A stretch of DNA of 64,000 nt. It comes from an uncultured Veillonellaceae bacterium. Lineage in GTDB: Bacteria > Bacillota > Negativicutes > Veillonellales > Dialisteraceae. The position numbers and the translations under genes are program-made. The notes below the pieces were generated by a model. It was not told where the DNA came from and made no database searches. It saw nothing but the letters and a program-made list of their open reading frames with translations. Position 1 is the first letter of the stretch. Every line of letters starts with the position of its first letter. Shown here one piece after another: positions 33,180-40,801 of this stretch. The stretch covers positions 1 through 64,000 of the forward strand of contig CATVYJ010000008.1 of assembly GCA_958348245.1 (NCBI GenBank). Direction: 5' to 3'.

Positions 33180-33719
33180 ATGAAAAAACAAATCGCACTC
33201 GCCGCGTGCCTTCTCGCCGCGGCCGTTCTCCCCGGCTGCGGAGAAGTGGCGGAGCCGCCGGCCTCGTCCGTCTCCGCCCCTGTGAAAACCGTCCCCGCGC
33301 AGAAGGAAGCCTCCCTCACGGTGTACCTCCCCGACGAAGACGGCATGCGCGTCTCCCCGCGCGAAGTGAAAGTCACCGCCGGGGAGAGGACGCTGAAAAA
33401 CGCCCTCTTTCAGATGATCCTGCTCGACCGGAAGCAGCGCTACCCCATCCTCCCCGCGGGCCTCTCCGTGGACGATGTGAGTGTCAAAGACGGCACCGCC
33501 GTGATCGACCTCTCGAAGGAAATCAAAAACCTCGGCGGCGGCACCACCACGGAGACGATGTTCATCGCCATGTTCGTCAATACCGCCACGGAATTTCCCA
33601 ACGTGAAGCAGGTCCTCTTCCGCATGGACGGAAAGCCCCTCACGAAAATCACCGGCCACTACGATATGACGCAGCCCTTCAAACGGGATGAAAGCCTCAT
33701 CCGCATGGAAAGGAAATAA
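33180..33719 (+). CDS. GerMN-domain lipoprotein
   Basis: The 179-residue protein has a lipobox (LPGC, Cys20) and a GerMN domain covering about 45-165, with TLKNALFQMILLDR, GTAVIDLSKEI and FIAMFVNTATEFPNVKQVLF. GerMN proteins are commonly linked to wall amidases. Placement directly after an AMIN/amidase gene with GGAGG in the 9-bp gap suggests an amidase partner. Single short domain (GerM of spore formers has two). Confidence 0.9.
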   Translation: MKKQIALAACLLAAAVLPGCGEVAEPPASSVSAPVKTVPAQKEASLTVYLPDEDGMRVSPREVKVTAGERTLKNALFQMILLDRKQRYPILPAGLSVDDVSVKDGTAVIDLSKEIKNLGGGTTTETMFIAMFVNTATEFPNVKQVLFRMDGKPLTKITGHYDMTQPFKRDESLIRMERK

Positions 33720-33721
33720 AT

Positions 33722-33753
33722 AAAAAAAGGAAGGAGAGACTCCTTCCTTTTTT
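33722..33753. terminator. Bidirectional terminator after the GerMN gene
   Basis: GGAAGGAG, loop AGA, CTCCTTCC, with A-run before and T-run after. Confidence 0.85.
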
Positions 33754-33761
33754 GCTGCGCC

Positions 33762-33890
33762 TTATTCCCCGGCGGCGCGCACGCAGGCCCGGATGATCGT
33801 CCGCAGCTCCTCATCGGTAAACTCCGCGTCGGAAAAGCTCCAGATCAGCGCCCGGAGCGCCTGCACCTGTTCGTCATGAATCGGTTTCAT
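33762..33890 (-). CDS. Small ORF of unknown function, 42 residues
   Basis: Reads MKPIHDEQVQALRAL then IWSFSDAEFTDEELRTIIRA and a short end. It looks like an amphipathic helical protein. AAAGG sits 9 nt before the ATG at 33890; starts at 33896 and 33899 are also in frame. It lies next to the terminator at 33722-33753, which could end it. I see no family match; moderate chance of being real. Confidence 0.4.
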   Translation of the reverse strand: MKPIHDEQVQALRALIWSFSDAEFTDEELRTIIRACVRAAGE

Positions 33891-34085
33891 GTCCATCATC
33901 CTTTCTCTATACTTCCCAAATCCCTGCCGCCTGTTCCGCGGCTCTGTATGTAGTATACGGATTCGCCATGACACAGCCTGTCACTCCGCCCTGCGCCTTC
34001 GGAAATTTAGAAATCTTTTATATTTTTCCCGCGCGGCGCGGGGCCTATGACGATGCAGCCCCATCCGGGAACCCCGTTTCCGCGC

Positions 34086-34122
34086 ATGGAAAAACGCGCC
34101 GCCCGGCAAAACGAGGCGGCGC
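34086..34122 (-). terminator. Terminator of the copper-amine-oxidase-N gene
   Basis: Minus strand ACGCGCCGCC and GGCGGCGCGT pair around a loop, followed by TTTTTCC. It is about 35 bp after the gene. The rest of 33900-34085 shows nothing clear. Confidence 0.8.
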
Positions 34123-34156
34123 GTATCGCACGCGAAGAAAGAAAAGAAAGAAAAAG

Positions 34157-35122
34157 TTATACGGTCTCTCTCACGATCCCCATCATCTCCGCGATGGTGA
34201 GCGGCGTTTCCGCGCTCACAGAGTAGGCGTGCCCGTCCCGCTCCCACGTGGCGAGGCGCATGCGGTTTCCTTCTCCCTTCATGCGCACGTCCACGCCGTC
34301 CACGCGGATGGTCTTCACCGTGCGGTAGGTGCCGTAGTCGCCGCTCACGTTGGAGAGGTCCGCTCCTTTGCGGAGACGGAGCGCTTCCGCGCCGTCGCTG
34401 CCGTAGATGACCTCGAGGAGCTGTCCCGGCACGGCGCGGTAGGCGGCGCTGTTGTAATTTTCACCGATCGCGGGCAGCGTCATGGAAACGCCCGCCGCGG
34501 CTTCCGCTTCGGCGAGGGTGTCGTAATTCCGGAAAGGATTGGCCATCCCGGCAGCCGGGCTTGCCGCCGCGGGCGCGGCCGCCTCTTCAGTCGCGGCCTG
34601 ATCTTCTCCGGATGCGCCGGCCTCCCCGGAGACCGCTTCCGTTTCCCCGGCTGCTTCAGCCCCCGGCCCGGGTTCCCCCGCCGTTTCGGAAGCAGAAGCC
34701 GCTTCGGCTGTCCCGCCGGTCACGGTCGTCGCGCCTTCCGCCGTAAGCTCCTGCCCATCTTCAAGGAGGAAGGCAAAGAGATCCGCCGGCACGTAGGTCA
34801 CGTTGTCTTTCAGGTACGGCGCGGCGGCCAGGTCCACCGAACGATCGATGACGACGCCGTCTTTCTGCGTGTGCGTCAGGGCGTAATGGGCGCTCCCGTT
34901 CTGCACGACGAGCTCCGTCCCGTCCCGGGAGACGACGGTTTTCCCATTGTCCCAGGAAACGGTGTAGCCCAGTTCTTCCGCGGGCACGCGGAGGGGAATC
35001 ATGAGGTCGGCTTCCATGGACTGGCTGTCCCGTCCGTCGATATGAAGCGTATACGCCCCGTGCGCGGTGCCGCCGAAGAGAAGCGCGGCGAGCGCAAGGG
35101 GCAAACAGAATGAGGATTTCAT
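34157..35122 (-). CDS. Secreted protein with copper amine oxidase N-terminal-like domain
   Basis: The 321-residue protein has a signal peptide (residues 1-22, ending TAHGA). A copper_amine_oxidase_N-type domain follows (about 24-125: YTLHIDGRDSQSMEAD, MIPLRVPAEELGYTVSWDNGKT, YVPADLF). Then comes a roughly 60-residue Ala/Glu/Gly/Ser/Pro-rich linker, and a C-terminal domain (about 195-321: NPFRNYDTLAEAEAAAGVSM, LEVIYGSDGAEALRLRKG, TWERDGHAYSVSAETPL) like DUF4367-type domains. Such N-domains are wall- or ligand-binding in Firmicutes and not enzymatic. The ATG at 35122 has AAGGA upstream and a promoter (35167-35196). Confidence 0.82.
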   Translation of the reverse strand: MKSSFCLPLALAALLFGGTAHGAYTLHIDGRDSQSMEADLMIPLRVPAEELGYTVSWDNGKTVVSRDGTELVVQNGSAHYALTHTQKDGVVIDRSVDLAAAPYLKDNVTYVPADLFAFLLEDGQELTAEGATTVTGGTAEAASASETAGEPGPGAEAAGETEAVSGEAGASGEDQAATEEAAAPAAASPAAGMANPFRNYDTLAEAEAAAGVSMTLPAIGENYNSAAYRAVPGQLLEVIYGSDGAEALRLRKGADLSNVSGDYGTYRTVKTIRVDGVDVRMKGEGNRMRLATWERDGHAYSVSAETPLTIAEMMGIVRETV

Positions 35123-35166
35123 AGCAGGGTTCCTTTCTGCCTTTCGGCGATCCATTGACTGCCTCT

Positions 35167-35196
35167 ATCATAAAGCACGGACGGCGGCGGGCGCAA
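35167..35196 (-). promoter_or_regulatory. Promoter of the copper-amine-oxidase-N gene
   Basis: Minus strand TTGCGC (35191-35196), 18-bp spacer, TATGAT (35167-35172). It lies after the terminator at 35202-35228, so this gene need not depend on the riboswitch. Confidence 0.6.
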
Positions 35197-35201
35197 CCGC
35201 A

Positions 35202-35228
35202 CAAAAAAAGAAACGGCAGCGCCGTTTC
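35202..35228 (-). terminator. Terminator ending the 35.2-35.5 kb RNA region
   Basis: Minus strand GAAACGGC and GCCGTTTC around a 3-nt loop, followed by TTTTTTT. Confidence 0.8.
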
Positions 35229-35531
35229 CATGGAGAGAGTCTCTCCGCAAGGAGGAAAAACAGAAGGCGGACGTTTTCCCTGCCGCCCGCCTGCGGAGGA
35301 AAATGGGGCATGCCCCTTGTATGAAAACCCGAAAAGGGTAGGCCGTCATGGGGAGAAAGACCGGCTTTCTCCATCATGGAGAATGGTGTTCCCTGTCACC
35401 ATCCTCCGAGGGCGCCGCGCGGAGATCCTCTTTTCCGTGCGGTCAGGTATATTTTATGAAATAAAATAAAGACAGAGGCAGCGCGGCGAAGGAACCGGCC
35501 TCCCGCTTCCCGGACGCCGCCGTACAACCAA
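35229..35531 (-). ncRNA. Structured, gene-poor region downstream of the B12 riboswitch (candidate regulatory RNA)
   Basis: No ORF with a ribosome binding site or known motif. On either strand it is dense in inverted repeats: GGAGAAAG/CTTTCTCC (35352-35372), TTCTCCAT/ATGGAGAA (35367-35383) and ATGGTG/CACCAT (35383-35402). The first two share bases 35367-35372, so they cannot both form. The region is closed on the left by an intrinsic terminator. Transcription has not been shown; I see no clear promoter inside. Confidence 0.4.
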
Positions 35532-35561
35532 TAAAAAAGCTCTTCTCCGCGCGGAAAAGAG
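35532..35561 (-). terminator. Terminator in the expression platform of the cobalamin riboswitch
   Basis: Minus strand CTCTTTTCC, loop GCGC, GGAGAAGAG, then TTTTTTATTG (one C-A mismatch in the stem). It lies about 50 nt after the aptamer. Confidence 0.8.
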
Positions 35562-35612
35562 AACCGTTTTTACTCCCCTTCCCATCGCTCGTGGGTCCAA
35601 ATGGCGGATGTT

Positions 35613-35765
35613 AAACAGGCAGTTCTCCTGACTTCGCTTCCTCGCTGCTCCAGCCTTCCCGGTTTCCCAGTGACGTATTTGGAGCCGCTCCGCATTACAG
35701 TGGCGGGACCGTGCCGGATTTTCACCGGCTTCCCTATTGAGCCCTTGCGGGCACCTGTTCCTTTT
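35613..35765 (-). ncRNA. Cobalamin (adenosylcobalamin-type) riboswitch
   Basis: The minus strand carries the B12 aptamer core. AACAGGTGCC opens the closing stem, followed by GGGAAGCCGGTGAAAATCC, the conserved CCCGCCACTGT box (GCCACTGT at 35697-35704), and AGTCAGGAGAACTGCC paired back through CCTGTT. A terminator follows at 35532-35561, so ligand binding should stop transcription. No B12 synthesis, transport or B12-independent enzyme gene follows; the next gene on this strand is the 34157-35122 envelope protein, behind another terminator and its own promoter. Confidence 0.95.
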
Positions 35766-35780
35766 CTATTGGTTTTTCCC

Positions 35781-35810
35781 ATTGTAGCATGCCCGCGGCA
35801 GCCCTGTCAA
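35781..35810 (-). promoter_or_regulatory. Promoter of the cobalamin riboswitch RNA
   Basis: Minus strand TTGACA (35805-35810), 18-bp spacer, TACAAT (35781-35786). Confidence 0.8.
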
Positions 35811-35853
35811 TTTCTTTGAGAAATTTATTAGAAAATCCGGCGGGACCACGGGC

Positions 35854-35876
35854 AAAAGAAAAGCCTCCGGAGAGGC
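35854..35876 (-). terminator. Terminator of bioY
   Basis: Minus strand GCCTC, loop TCCG, GAGGC, followed by TTTTCTTTT, just after the bioY stop at 35883. Confidence 0.75.
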
Positions 35877-35882
35877 GGAGGG

Positions 35883-36410
35883 TCAGAGGCGGTCGGCGAA
35901 GCGGCCGTAGCGGTGGACGAGAAAAGCGCCGAGCAGGATTTTCACCGCATCGCCCGGCAGGAAGGGCGCCATGCACAGCAGGATCGACGGCACGAGGCCC
36001 GTGCCGGTGAGGATCATGAACCAGGCCACGCCGAAAGCGTACACCGCAAGGCAGCCGAGAATCATGGCGCACGCCAGCGCCCGGAAGGAGCGCCCCCACG
36101 CCTCGACGCAGCGGCCCACCACGAAGGCCATGGCGACGTATCCCACGAGAAAGCCCCCGGTCGGCCCGATGAGGATGCCCGCGCCGCCCTGGGCCATGGT
36201 GAAGACCGGCAGGCCCGCCGCGCCGAGGAGCAGATAAATGACGAGGCTGAGCGCGCCGTAATGGCTGCCGAGCACGGCCCCCGCCATCATGACGGCCAGC
36301 GTGCCCATGGTGATGGGCACGGGCTGAATGGGGATGACGAGCTGGGTGAATATGGCGGTCATGGCGGCAAACAGCGCGGCCATGACGTCTTTTTTTACGG
36401 ATGAATTCAT
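35883..36410 (-). CDS. bioY: BioY, biotin ECF transporter substrate-binding subunit
   Basis: Membrane protein that binds biotin and works alone or with an ECF energy module. The 175-residue product has the BioY markers PIQPVPITMGTLAVMMAGAVLG near residue 30 and GPTGGFLVGY near 90, with six hydrophobic segments. It ends with FLPGDAVKILLGAFL. The ATG at 36410 has GAGG upstream; a strong promoter lies at 36443-36472. The riboswitch downstream has its own promoter and is separated by a terminator. Confidence 0.95.
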   Translation of the reverse strand: MNSSVKKDVMAALFAAMTAIFTQLVIPIQPVPITMGTLAVMMAGAVLGSHYGALSLVIYLLLGAAGLPVFTMAQGGAGILIGPTGGFLVGYVAMAFVVGRCVEAWGRSFRALACAMILGCLAVYAFGVAWFMILTGTGLVPSILLCMAPFLPGDAVKILLGAFLVHRYGRFADRL

Positions 36411-36442
36411 GGAACACACCTCGAATGGAGATTTCACAGGGT

Positions 36443-36472
36443 ATTATAGCGGATTGTCCATAAAAATGTCAA
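36443..36472 (-). promoter_or_regulatory. Promoter of bioY
   Basis: Minus strand TTGACA (36467-36472), 18-bp spacer, TATAAT (36443-36448). TTGTTAA occurs upstream but no full BirA palindrome was seen. Confidence 0.8.
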
Positions 36473-36498
36473 TTTCTTTTAACAATAAAGTTCACGAT

Positions 36499-36528
36499 AA
36501 AAAACGCCGCGGCTAGGCCGCAGCGTTT
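36499..36528 (-). terminator. Terminator of rpoD
   Basis: Minus strand AAAACGC-GCGGC stem (two arms each side of a 3-nt loop) followed by TTTTTTATC. Confidence 0.85.
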
Positions 36529-36535
36529 TCTTTTG

Positions 36536-37729
36536 TCAGCTGATGAGCGCCTGCGCGGGCCGCTTCAGCTTGCCCAGCGCTTTCTTTTCGATCTGGCGGA
36601 CCCGTTCGCGGGTGACGCCGTACTGCTGCCCCACTTCCTCGAGGGTGTGGGGGATGCCGTCTTCAAAGCCGAACCGGAGCGCGATGATGCCCCGCTCCCG
36701 TTCCGTCAGGGTGGAGAGCAGCTTTGCGATCTGCTCGTTCTGGAGGCTTGCCGCCGCTTCGTCTTCCGGCGCGGCGATCTTCTTGTCTTCCACGGTATCA
36801 CCGAGGACGGAGTCTTCCTTTTCGCCGATGGGCGTCTCAAGAGAAATGGAATCGAGCGCCACCTGCTTGATCTCGCGGATTTTCTCCACGGTGCACCGCA
36901 TGGCTTTCGCCAGTTCTTCTTCCGTGGCGTCGCGGCCGTTTTCCTGCTGGATGCGGCGCTCGATGCGGTTCATCTTGTTGATGCTTTCCACCATGTGCAC
37001 GGGCACGCGGATGGTGCGGGCCTGATCGGCCAGCGACCGGGTGATGGCCTGCCGGATCCACCACGTGGCGTAGGTGCTGAACTTATAGCCCTTGTGGTAG
37101 TCAAATTTGTCCACCGCCTTGAGAAGGCCGATATTGCCTTCCTGCACAAGGTCGAGCATATGGAGGCCGCGCTCGCGGTACTTCTTCGCGATGGATACGA
37201 CGAGGCGGAGGTTCGCGTCGGCCAGCTTGGACCGGGCGCGGAGCCCCTCCTGCTTTTCCTCTTCCGTCGCATCGGGCTGCTTGCTCGCTTCGATGGCCTT
37301 GGCGAGGCGGATCTCTTCCTCGCTGCTGAGGAGTTTGATGCTGCCGATCTCTTTCAGATACATGTGCACGGAGTCGTATTTCACGTCGCTCTCGTCCACG
37401 GAGAGATCCAGGCTGTCCGCGGCGACATCGTCGTCCAGGCCGTCCCGCCCGTCGTCGTCAAAGGCTTCGGTCAGATCCGGCTCTTCGTCCAGATCGTCCG
37501 CGTCCTGGAAATCGGCGGCTTCGTCCAGATCGACCGGACGGCCCCCTTCAAATTCAATGTTGATATGGTCTCCGTGCAGCCCTTCGCAGATCGCATCGAG
37601 CTGTTTCGGCGTGAGCTTTTCCCGCTGCACCAGCCGGATGATCGCCTCGTAAGGCACCGCGCCGCTTTTATTTTCCTGCTCCCGTAGTTCCTCTATCCAT
37701 TTTGCCAACTGTGTCGTTTTCGCCGCCAT
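36536..37729 (-). CDS. rpoD: RNA polymerase primary sigma factor (sigma A / RpoD)
   Basis: Housekeeping sigma factor. The 397-residue protein has a short region 1.1 (first 60 residues) and a very acidic segment at about 85-135. Next are region 1.2 (YLKEIGSIKLLS), region 2 (DLVQEGNIGLLKAVDKFDYHKGYKFSTYATWWIRQAI spanning the -10 contacts), and region 4 with the HTH TLEEVGQQYGVTRERVRQIE. GGAG is well placed before the ATG at 37729. It is a single gene between terminator and promoter. Confidence 0.97.
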   Translation of the reverse strand: MAAKTTQLAKWIEELREQENKSGAVPYEAIIRLVQREKLTPKQLDAICEGLHGDHINIEFEGGRPVDLDEAADFQDADDLDEEPDLTEAFDDDGRDGLDDDVAADSLDLSVDESDVKYDSVHMYLKEIGSIKLLSSEEEIRLAKAIEASKQPDATEEEKQEGLRARSKLADANLRLVVSIAKKYRERGLHMLDLVQEGNIGLLKAVDKFDYHKGYKFSTYATWWIRQAITRSLADQARTIRVPVHMVESINKMNRIERRIQQENGRDATEEELAKAMRCTVEKIREIKQVALDSISLETPIGEKEDSVLGDTVEDKKIAAPEDEAAASLQNEQIAKLLSTLTERERGIIALRFGFEDGIPHTLEEVGQQYGVTRERVRQIEKKALGKLKRPAQALIS

Positions 37730-38024
37730 GGGATACTCCTTTGTCTCAGTCACCTGGGCTCTCGACGAGGGAAAGGCCCTGTCTGTCATTCCGCCGGAGG
37801 ATGTCAGGTGTGATTGTTACTCATAAGCGCTGAATGGCCTCAAAAATCCTGTACACATCTCGCGAATGAATTCCCTGAAATGAATTTTTATATTATCACT
37901 AACGGGGCAATTTTGCAAGTCTTCCCGAGCGTTTCTCCGCACCGGAAAGCGTTCATTTTCTCTGTATCCGTCCCCGCGGCAGAACGCGGCCTTCCGCGCC
38001 CTGTCCCGCTGCGCGGAAGCGGCG
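37730..38024. other. rpoD upstream region
   Basis: About 300 bp without a gene. It holds the rpoD promoter (37890-37918) with an untranslated leader of about 150 nt, and a 9-bp hairpin CTTCCGCGC/GCGCGGAAG (37991-37999 with 38011-38019) of unknown role. Nothing else was recognised. Confidence 0.6.
37890..37918 (-). promoter_or_regulatory. Promoter of rpoD
   Basis: Minus strand TTGCAA (37913-37918), 17-bp spacer, TAATAT (37890-37895). Confidence 0.65.
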
Positions 38025-38051
38025 CAAAAAAAAGACAGCCGAAGCTGTCTT
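38025..38051 (-). terminator. Terminator of the LPS operon
   Basis: Minus strand AAGACAGC, loop TTCG, GCTGTCTT, then TTTTTT. It begins at the last base of the YqgF-like stop codon. Confidence 0.9.
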
Positions 38052-38482
38052 CAGACTTTCCGGTGCCCCACGTCTTCCGCGCGGACCACGCCGAGATAGA
38101 TCTGTCCGATGATCCACGCCACATAGTCGTCCACCGGTTCGGACACGGTGCGCATTCCCTGCGGAAGCAGCCGGGCCAGTCCCTTCGGCGGATGGTCCGC
38201 AAGATACCGCGCCTTCCCCATCTCGGTGGTGTATTTTTCATCCACCAGCTCCACCGCGCGCGCGCAGCCCGTCGCGGCAAGCGCCGCTTCCACCCGGGCC
38301 CGCATCTCCCGATGACGCGTGCCGTTTCCCATGACGACCGCGCGGACGCCCTCCGCCGCCAGCCGCGCCGCTTTGTCCGGCACGGCGGAGGAAGGCACCA
38401 CCGCCTTCCATCGGAGGCGGCCGTCCTCCTCCACGAGGGCCATGCCCGTCTTATCCGATCCGGGATCGATGGCGAGAATCAT
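38051..38482 (-). CDS. YqgF/RNase H-like fold protein, last gene of the LPS operon
   Basis: The 143-residue protein starts MILAIDPGSDKTGMALVEED, the nuclease-fold signature of the YqgF/RuvC-like group, and has WIIGQIYLGVV near the end. It could be a pre-16S rRNA nuclease homologue or only share the fold; the usual YqgF motif order is not fully visible. Its ATG overlaps the DUF3084 stop (ATGA), so it is coupled to that gene. Such a pair of DUF3084 and YqgF-like genes behind lptF looks conserved in Negativicutes, by recollection and not by search. Confidence 0.7.
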   Translation of the reverse strand: MILAIDPGSDKTGMALVEEDGRLRWKAVVPSSAVPDKAARLAAEGVRAVVMGNGTRHREMRARVEAALAATGCARAVELVDEKYTTEMGKARYLADHPPKGLARLLPQGMRTVSEPVDDYVAWIIGQIYLGVVRAEDVGHRKV

Positions 38483-39672
38483 TCCGGCGTCACCGCCACG
38501 TCGATCACCACCGGCCCGGCGGTATAGATGTCCCGCTTGGCCGTTGCGGTGAGACGGCACCGCCCGCCGAGCTCTTTCACGCGCTGGATCACGTCCAGCA
38601 TCTCCCGCGTGTCGAGCTGGCCGATATTGCCCGTGATGGGGTCGGGCAGAACGCCCTTCGCGGCGGCGGCGGCGTTGATGTCTTTCAGGAAATGGAGCAC
38701 TTTTACGTCGGGATTTTTGTAGTTCAGATACGGCGCGGCGTCCAGATCCGCTTCATACACGGTCTCGCCTTGGGCGTAGATGCGTCCGTTGTCGTGAATG
38801 TCAAAGTCCACAATGGTGGATTCGCCGAGGATAATATTTTCCGCGGCGGTGATGCGGATGAGCTTCTTCACCGGAGAGTCCGTGATCTGTTTCACCGCGT
38901 CTTCAAAGTCCGCGCGCTGCACCCGCACGACGATGGCGTTTTCATCCTGAATATTGAGCCGCTCCCGGAGCGCCGTATTGATGTCCCGGAGAATGCTCGC
39001 CAGCACCTGCGCGGCGTTCTCTTCAGTCATGTGCTCGTCCACCACGGCGGTGGTGAGAATCTGCCCCGCGCGGAAAATGACCGTGCCCTCACGGATGGCG
39101 GCGATGTTCTGAATGAGGATGGTCCGCTCCTTGTCGAGCTTGCTGATGGTGCCGGTGAGCTCCTGCTTCGTCGCTTCCAGCTCCCGGATCTCCTCGGCGG
39201 AGGCGTGCACGTCGGCCTGCGCCTTTTCATAGGCTTCCTGCACGACGGCAAGCTGGCTCTGCATGTAATTCCGCTGGGCCTCCACCTGATCCAGCTCTCC
39301 GGAGATGTCTTTCACCCGCCGGTCCATGTCGGCCACTTCCCGGGTGCGCTCCTGCAGCTGGCGCTGCCCGTCGGCGAGCGCCTGATTCTTCGCGGCGATC
39401 TCCGTATTCAGTTCGTCCATTTCCGCGTAGAGCCGGTTCAGGCCGAACAGGGCCACCCGCACGTTTTCGCTTGCCACGGCAAGGACGGCGATGGTCAGAA
39501 AGGAAATAAGCACCCCGGAAATGATGGTGACTATGATGGAGGTGTATTTCGGGCGCAGGCCAAAGAGGGTCATGCGTTTCTTGCCCACTTTCGAGCCGAT
39601 TTTATCGCCGAGGAAGGCGATGAGTCCGCCCATGATGATGAGCACGAAGAAGATGCTGATGCCTATAGCCAT
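38479..39672 (-). CDS. DUF3084 membrane-anchored coiled-coil protein
   Basis: The 397-residue protein has two membrane segments (about residues 1-22 and 44-65) and a long coiled coil (about 75-195: LNTEIAAKNQALADGQRQLQ and later heptads). The C-terminal domain follows (about 200-397: EGTVIFRAGQILTT, IVRVQRADFEDAVKQI and GRIYAQGETVYEADLD patterns). These match DUF3084, found in cyanobacteria and Negativicutes. Its role is unknown; it lies 15 bp after lptF, so it may help LPS export or envelope attachment. Confidence 0.85.
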   Translation of the reverse strand: MAIGISIFFVLIIMGGLIAFLGDKIGSKVGKKRMTLFGLRPKYTSIIVTIISGVLISFLTIAVLAVASENVRVALFGLNRLYAEMDELNTEIAAKNQALADGQRQLQERTREVADMDRRVKDISGELDQVEAQRNYMQSQLAVVQEAYEKAQADVHASAEEIRELEATKQELTGTISKLDKERTILIQNIAAIREGTVIFRAGQILTTAVVDEHMTEENAAQVLASILRDINTALRERLNIQDENAIVVRVQRADFEDAVKQITDSPVKKLIRITAAENIILGESTIVDFDIHDNGRIYAQGETVYEADLDAAPYLNYKNPDVKVLHFLKDINAAAAAKGVLPDPITGNIGQLDTREMLDVIQRVKELGGRCRLTATAKRDIYTAGPVVIDVAVTPE

Positions 39673-39687
39673 GGTGCCTCCTGTGGA

Positions 39688-40773
39688 TCAGCGGGAAACT
39701 CTCCTGATCAGGACAATACTGACAGCCAGCGCGATGAGATTGGGGATCCACACCGCGAGTTCCGGCGGAATGACATGGCCTTTGCCCATGGAGCCGGTAA
39801 AGGTCATGACGGCGTAATAGAGGAAAATGATGACGACCGACAGGCCGAATCCGATGGACGACGAGGACCGGGGCTTCTGCACGCCCAGAGGCGCGCCCAT
39901 CAGGGCGAAGATAAAGCTCGCCATGGGCAGGGAGAACCGCTGCTGGATGGTCATGTCGATCTCCGCCGTGTCTTCATGGGCGGCGCGGTAGGCCATGCGC
40001 TGCTCCCGCAGTTCGCGGATGGTCATTTCGTCGAAATCTTTCTGCTTCTGCTGGATCTCGCTGGGCGACTGCGCGTAGGGAATGACCTGCTCGCGGAAAT
40101 GGAGCATGTGGTCGGTGCCGTCATTGGTGAGATCGTAGATGACGCCGTTCTTCATGTACCACGCGCCGTCCCGCCACTCCGCGGAAGGCGCGTTTTCCAC
40201 GCGCACGGCGCGCTCGTTTTCAAATTCCTGGATGGTGATATTTTGCATCTGCTTCGTCGCCGGGTCGTAGCGTCGAGCGTAGAGCAGATGGCTGATCTGT
40301 CCGCCCTGCACGTCCCGGATGACGATATGCTCCGTCGTACCGGGCTGAAGGTTCCGCTTCACTTCCGTATTCAGGATGCGCTGGTAGGTGTTGTTCGTCC
40401 AGGGCACGACGTATTCGTTGAAGGCCACCGCGCCGAAGCTGATGCCGAGCGCCAGCAGGAATACCGGCATGGCCAGGCGGATGAAGCTCTGGCCGGACGT
40501 GCGCATGACGATAAGTTCGCTCGACGAAGAGAGCCGGGAGAAGCACATGAGCGCGCCCAGCAGCACCGCCATGGGGAAGGTGTACACCACGATGGACGGG
40601 ATGGCCAGCAGGAAGAGCTTGAACGCCGACAGGGCCGACGCGCCGTAGCGGGTGACGTATTCCGCGATTTTCATGAGCGTGTCGGACCCGAGGAAAATCG
40701 CGGTGAACGCGGCGATGCCGAAAAGGAACGGGCCGAGAAATTCCTTGATTATATATTTGTCTAAAATGCGCAT
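39688..40773 (-). CDS. lptF: LptF/LptG-type LPS export permease (YjgP/YjgQ)
   Basis: Inner-membrane permease of the LPS transporter. The 361-residue protein has six membrane segments: three near the N-terminus, a large periplasmic domain (about 110-260: QPGTTEHIVIRDVQGG, YDPATKQMQNITIQEFE), and three near the C-terminus. It starts MRILDKYIIKEFLGPFLFG, the family mark. Proteobacteria use LptF and LptG as a heterodimer, but only one permease is in this operon. Start at 40773 has GGGAAGGG upstream. Confidence 0.93.
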   Translation of the reverse strand: MRILDKYIIKEFLGPFLFGIAAFTAIFLGSDTLMKIAEYVTRYGASALSAFKLFLLAIPSIVVYTFPMAVLLGALMCFSRLSSSSELIVMRTSGQSFIRLAMPVFLLALGISFGAVAFNEYVVPWTNNTYQRILNTEVKRNLQPGTTEHIVIRDVQGGQISHLLYARRYDPATKQMQNITIQEFENERAVRVENAPSAEWRDGAWYMKNGVIYDLTNDGTDHMLHFREQVIPYAQSPSEIQQKQKDFDEMTIRELREQRMAYRAAHEDTAEIDMTIQQRFSLPMASFIFALMGAPLGVQKPRSSSSIGFGLSVVIIFLYYAVMTFTGSMGKGHVIPPELAVWIPNLIALAVSIVLIRRVSR

Positions 40774-40801
40774 CAGGAATCCCTTCCCTTGTCTGTACCG
40801 A

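Noticed and set aside
35168..35377. 69-residue ORF downstream of the B12 riboswitch
   Set aside because: No ribosome binding site and no B12- or metal-related motif; it spans the hairpin-rich part and probably is chance.
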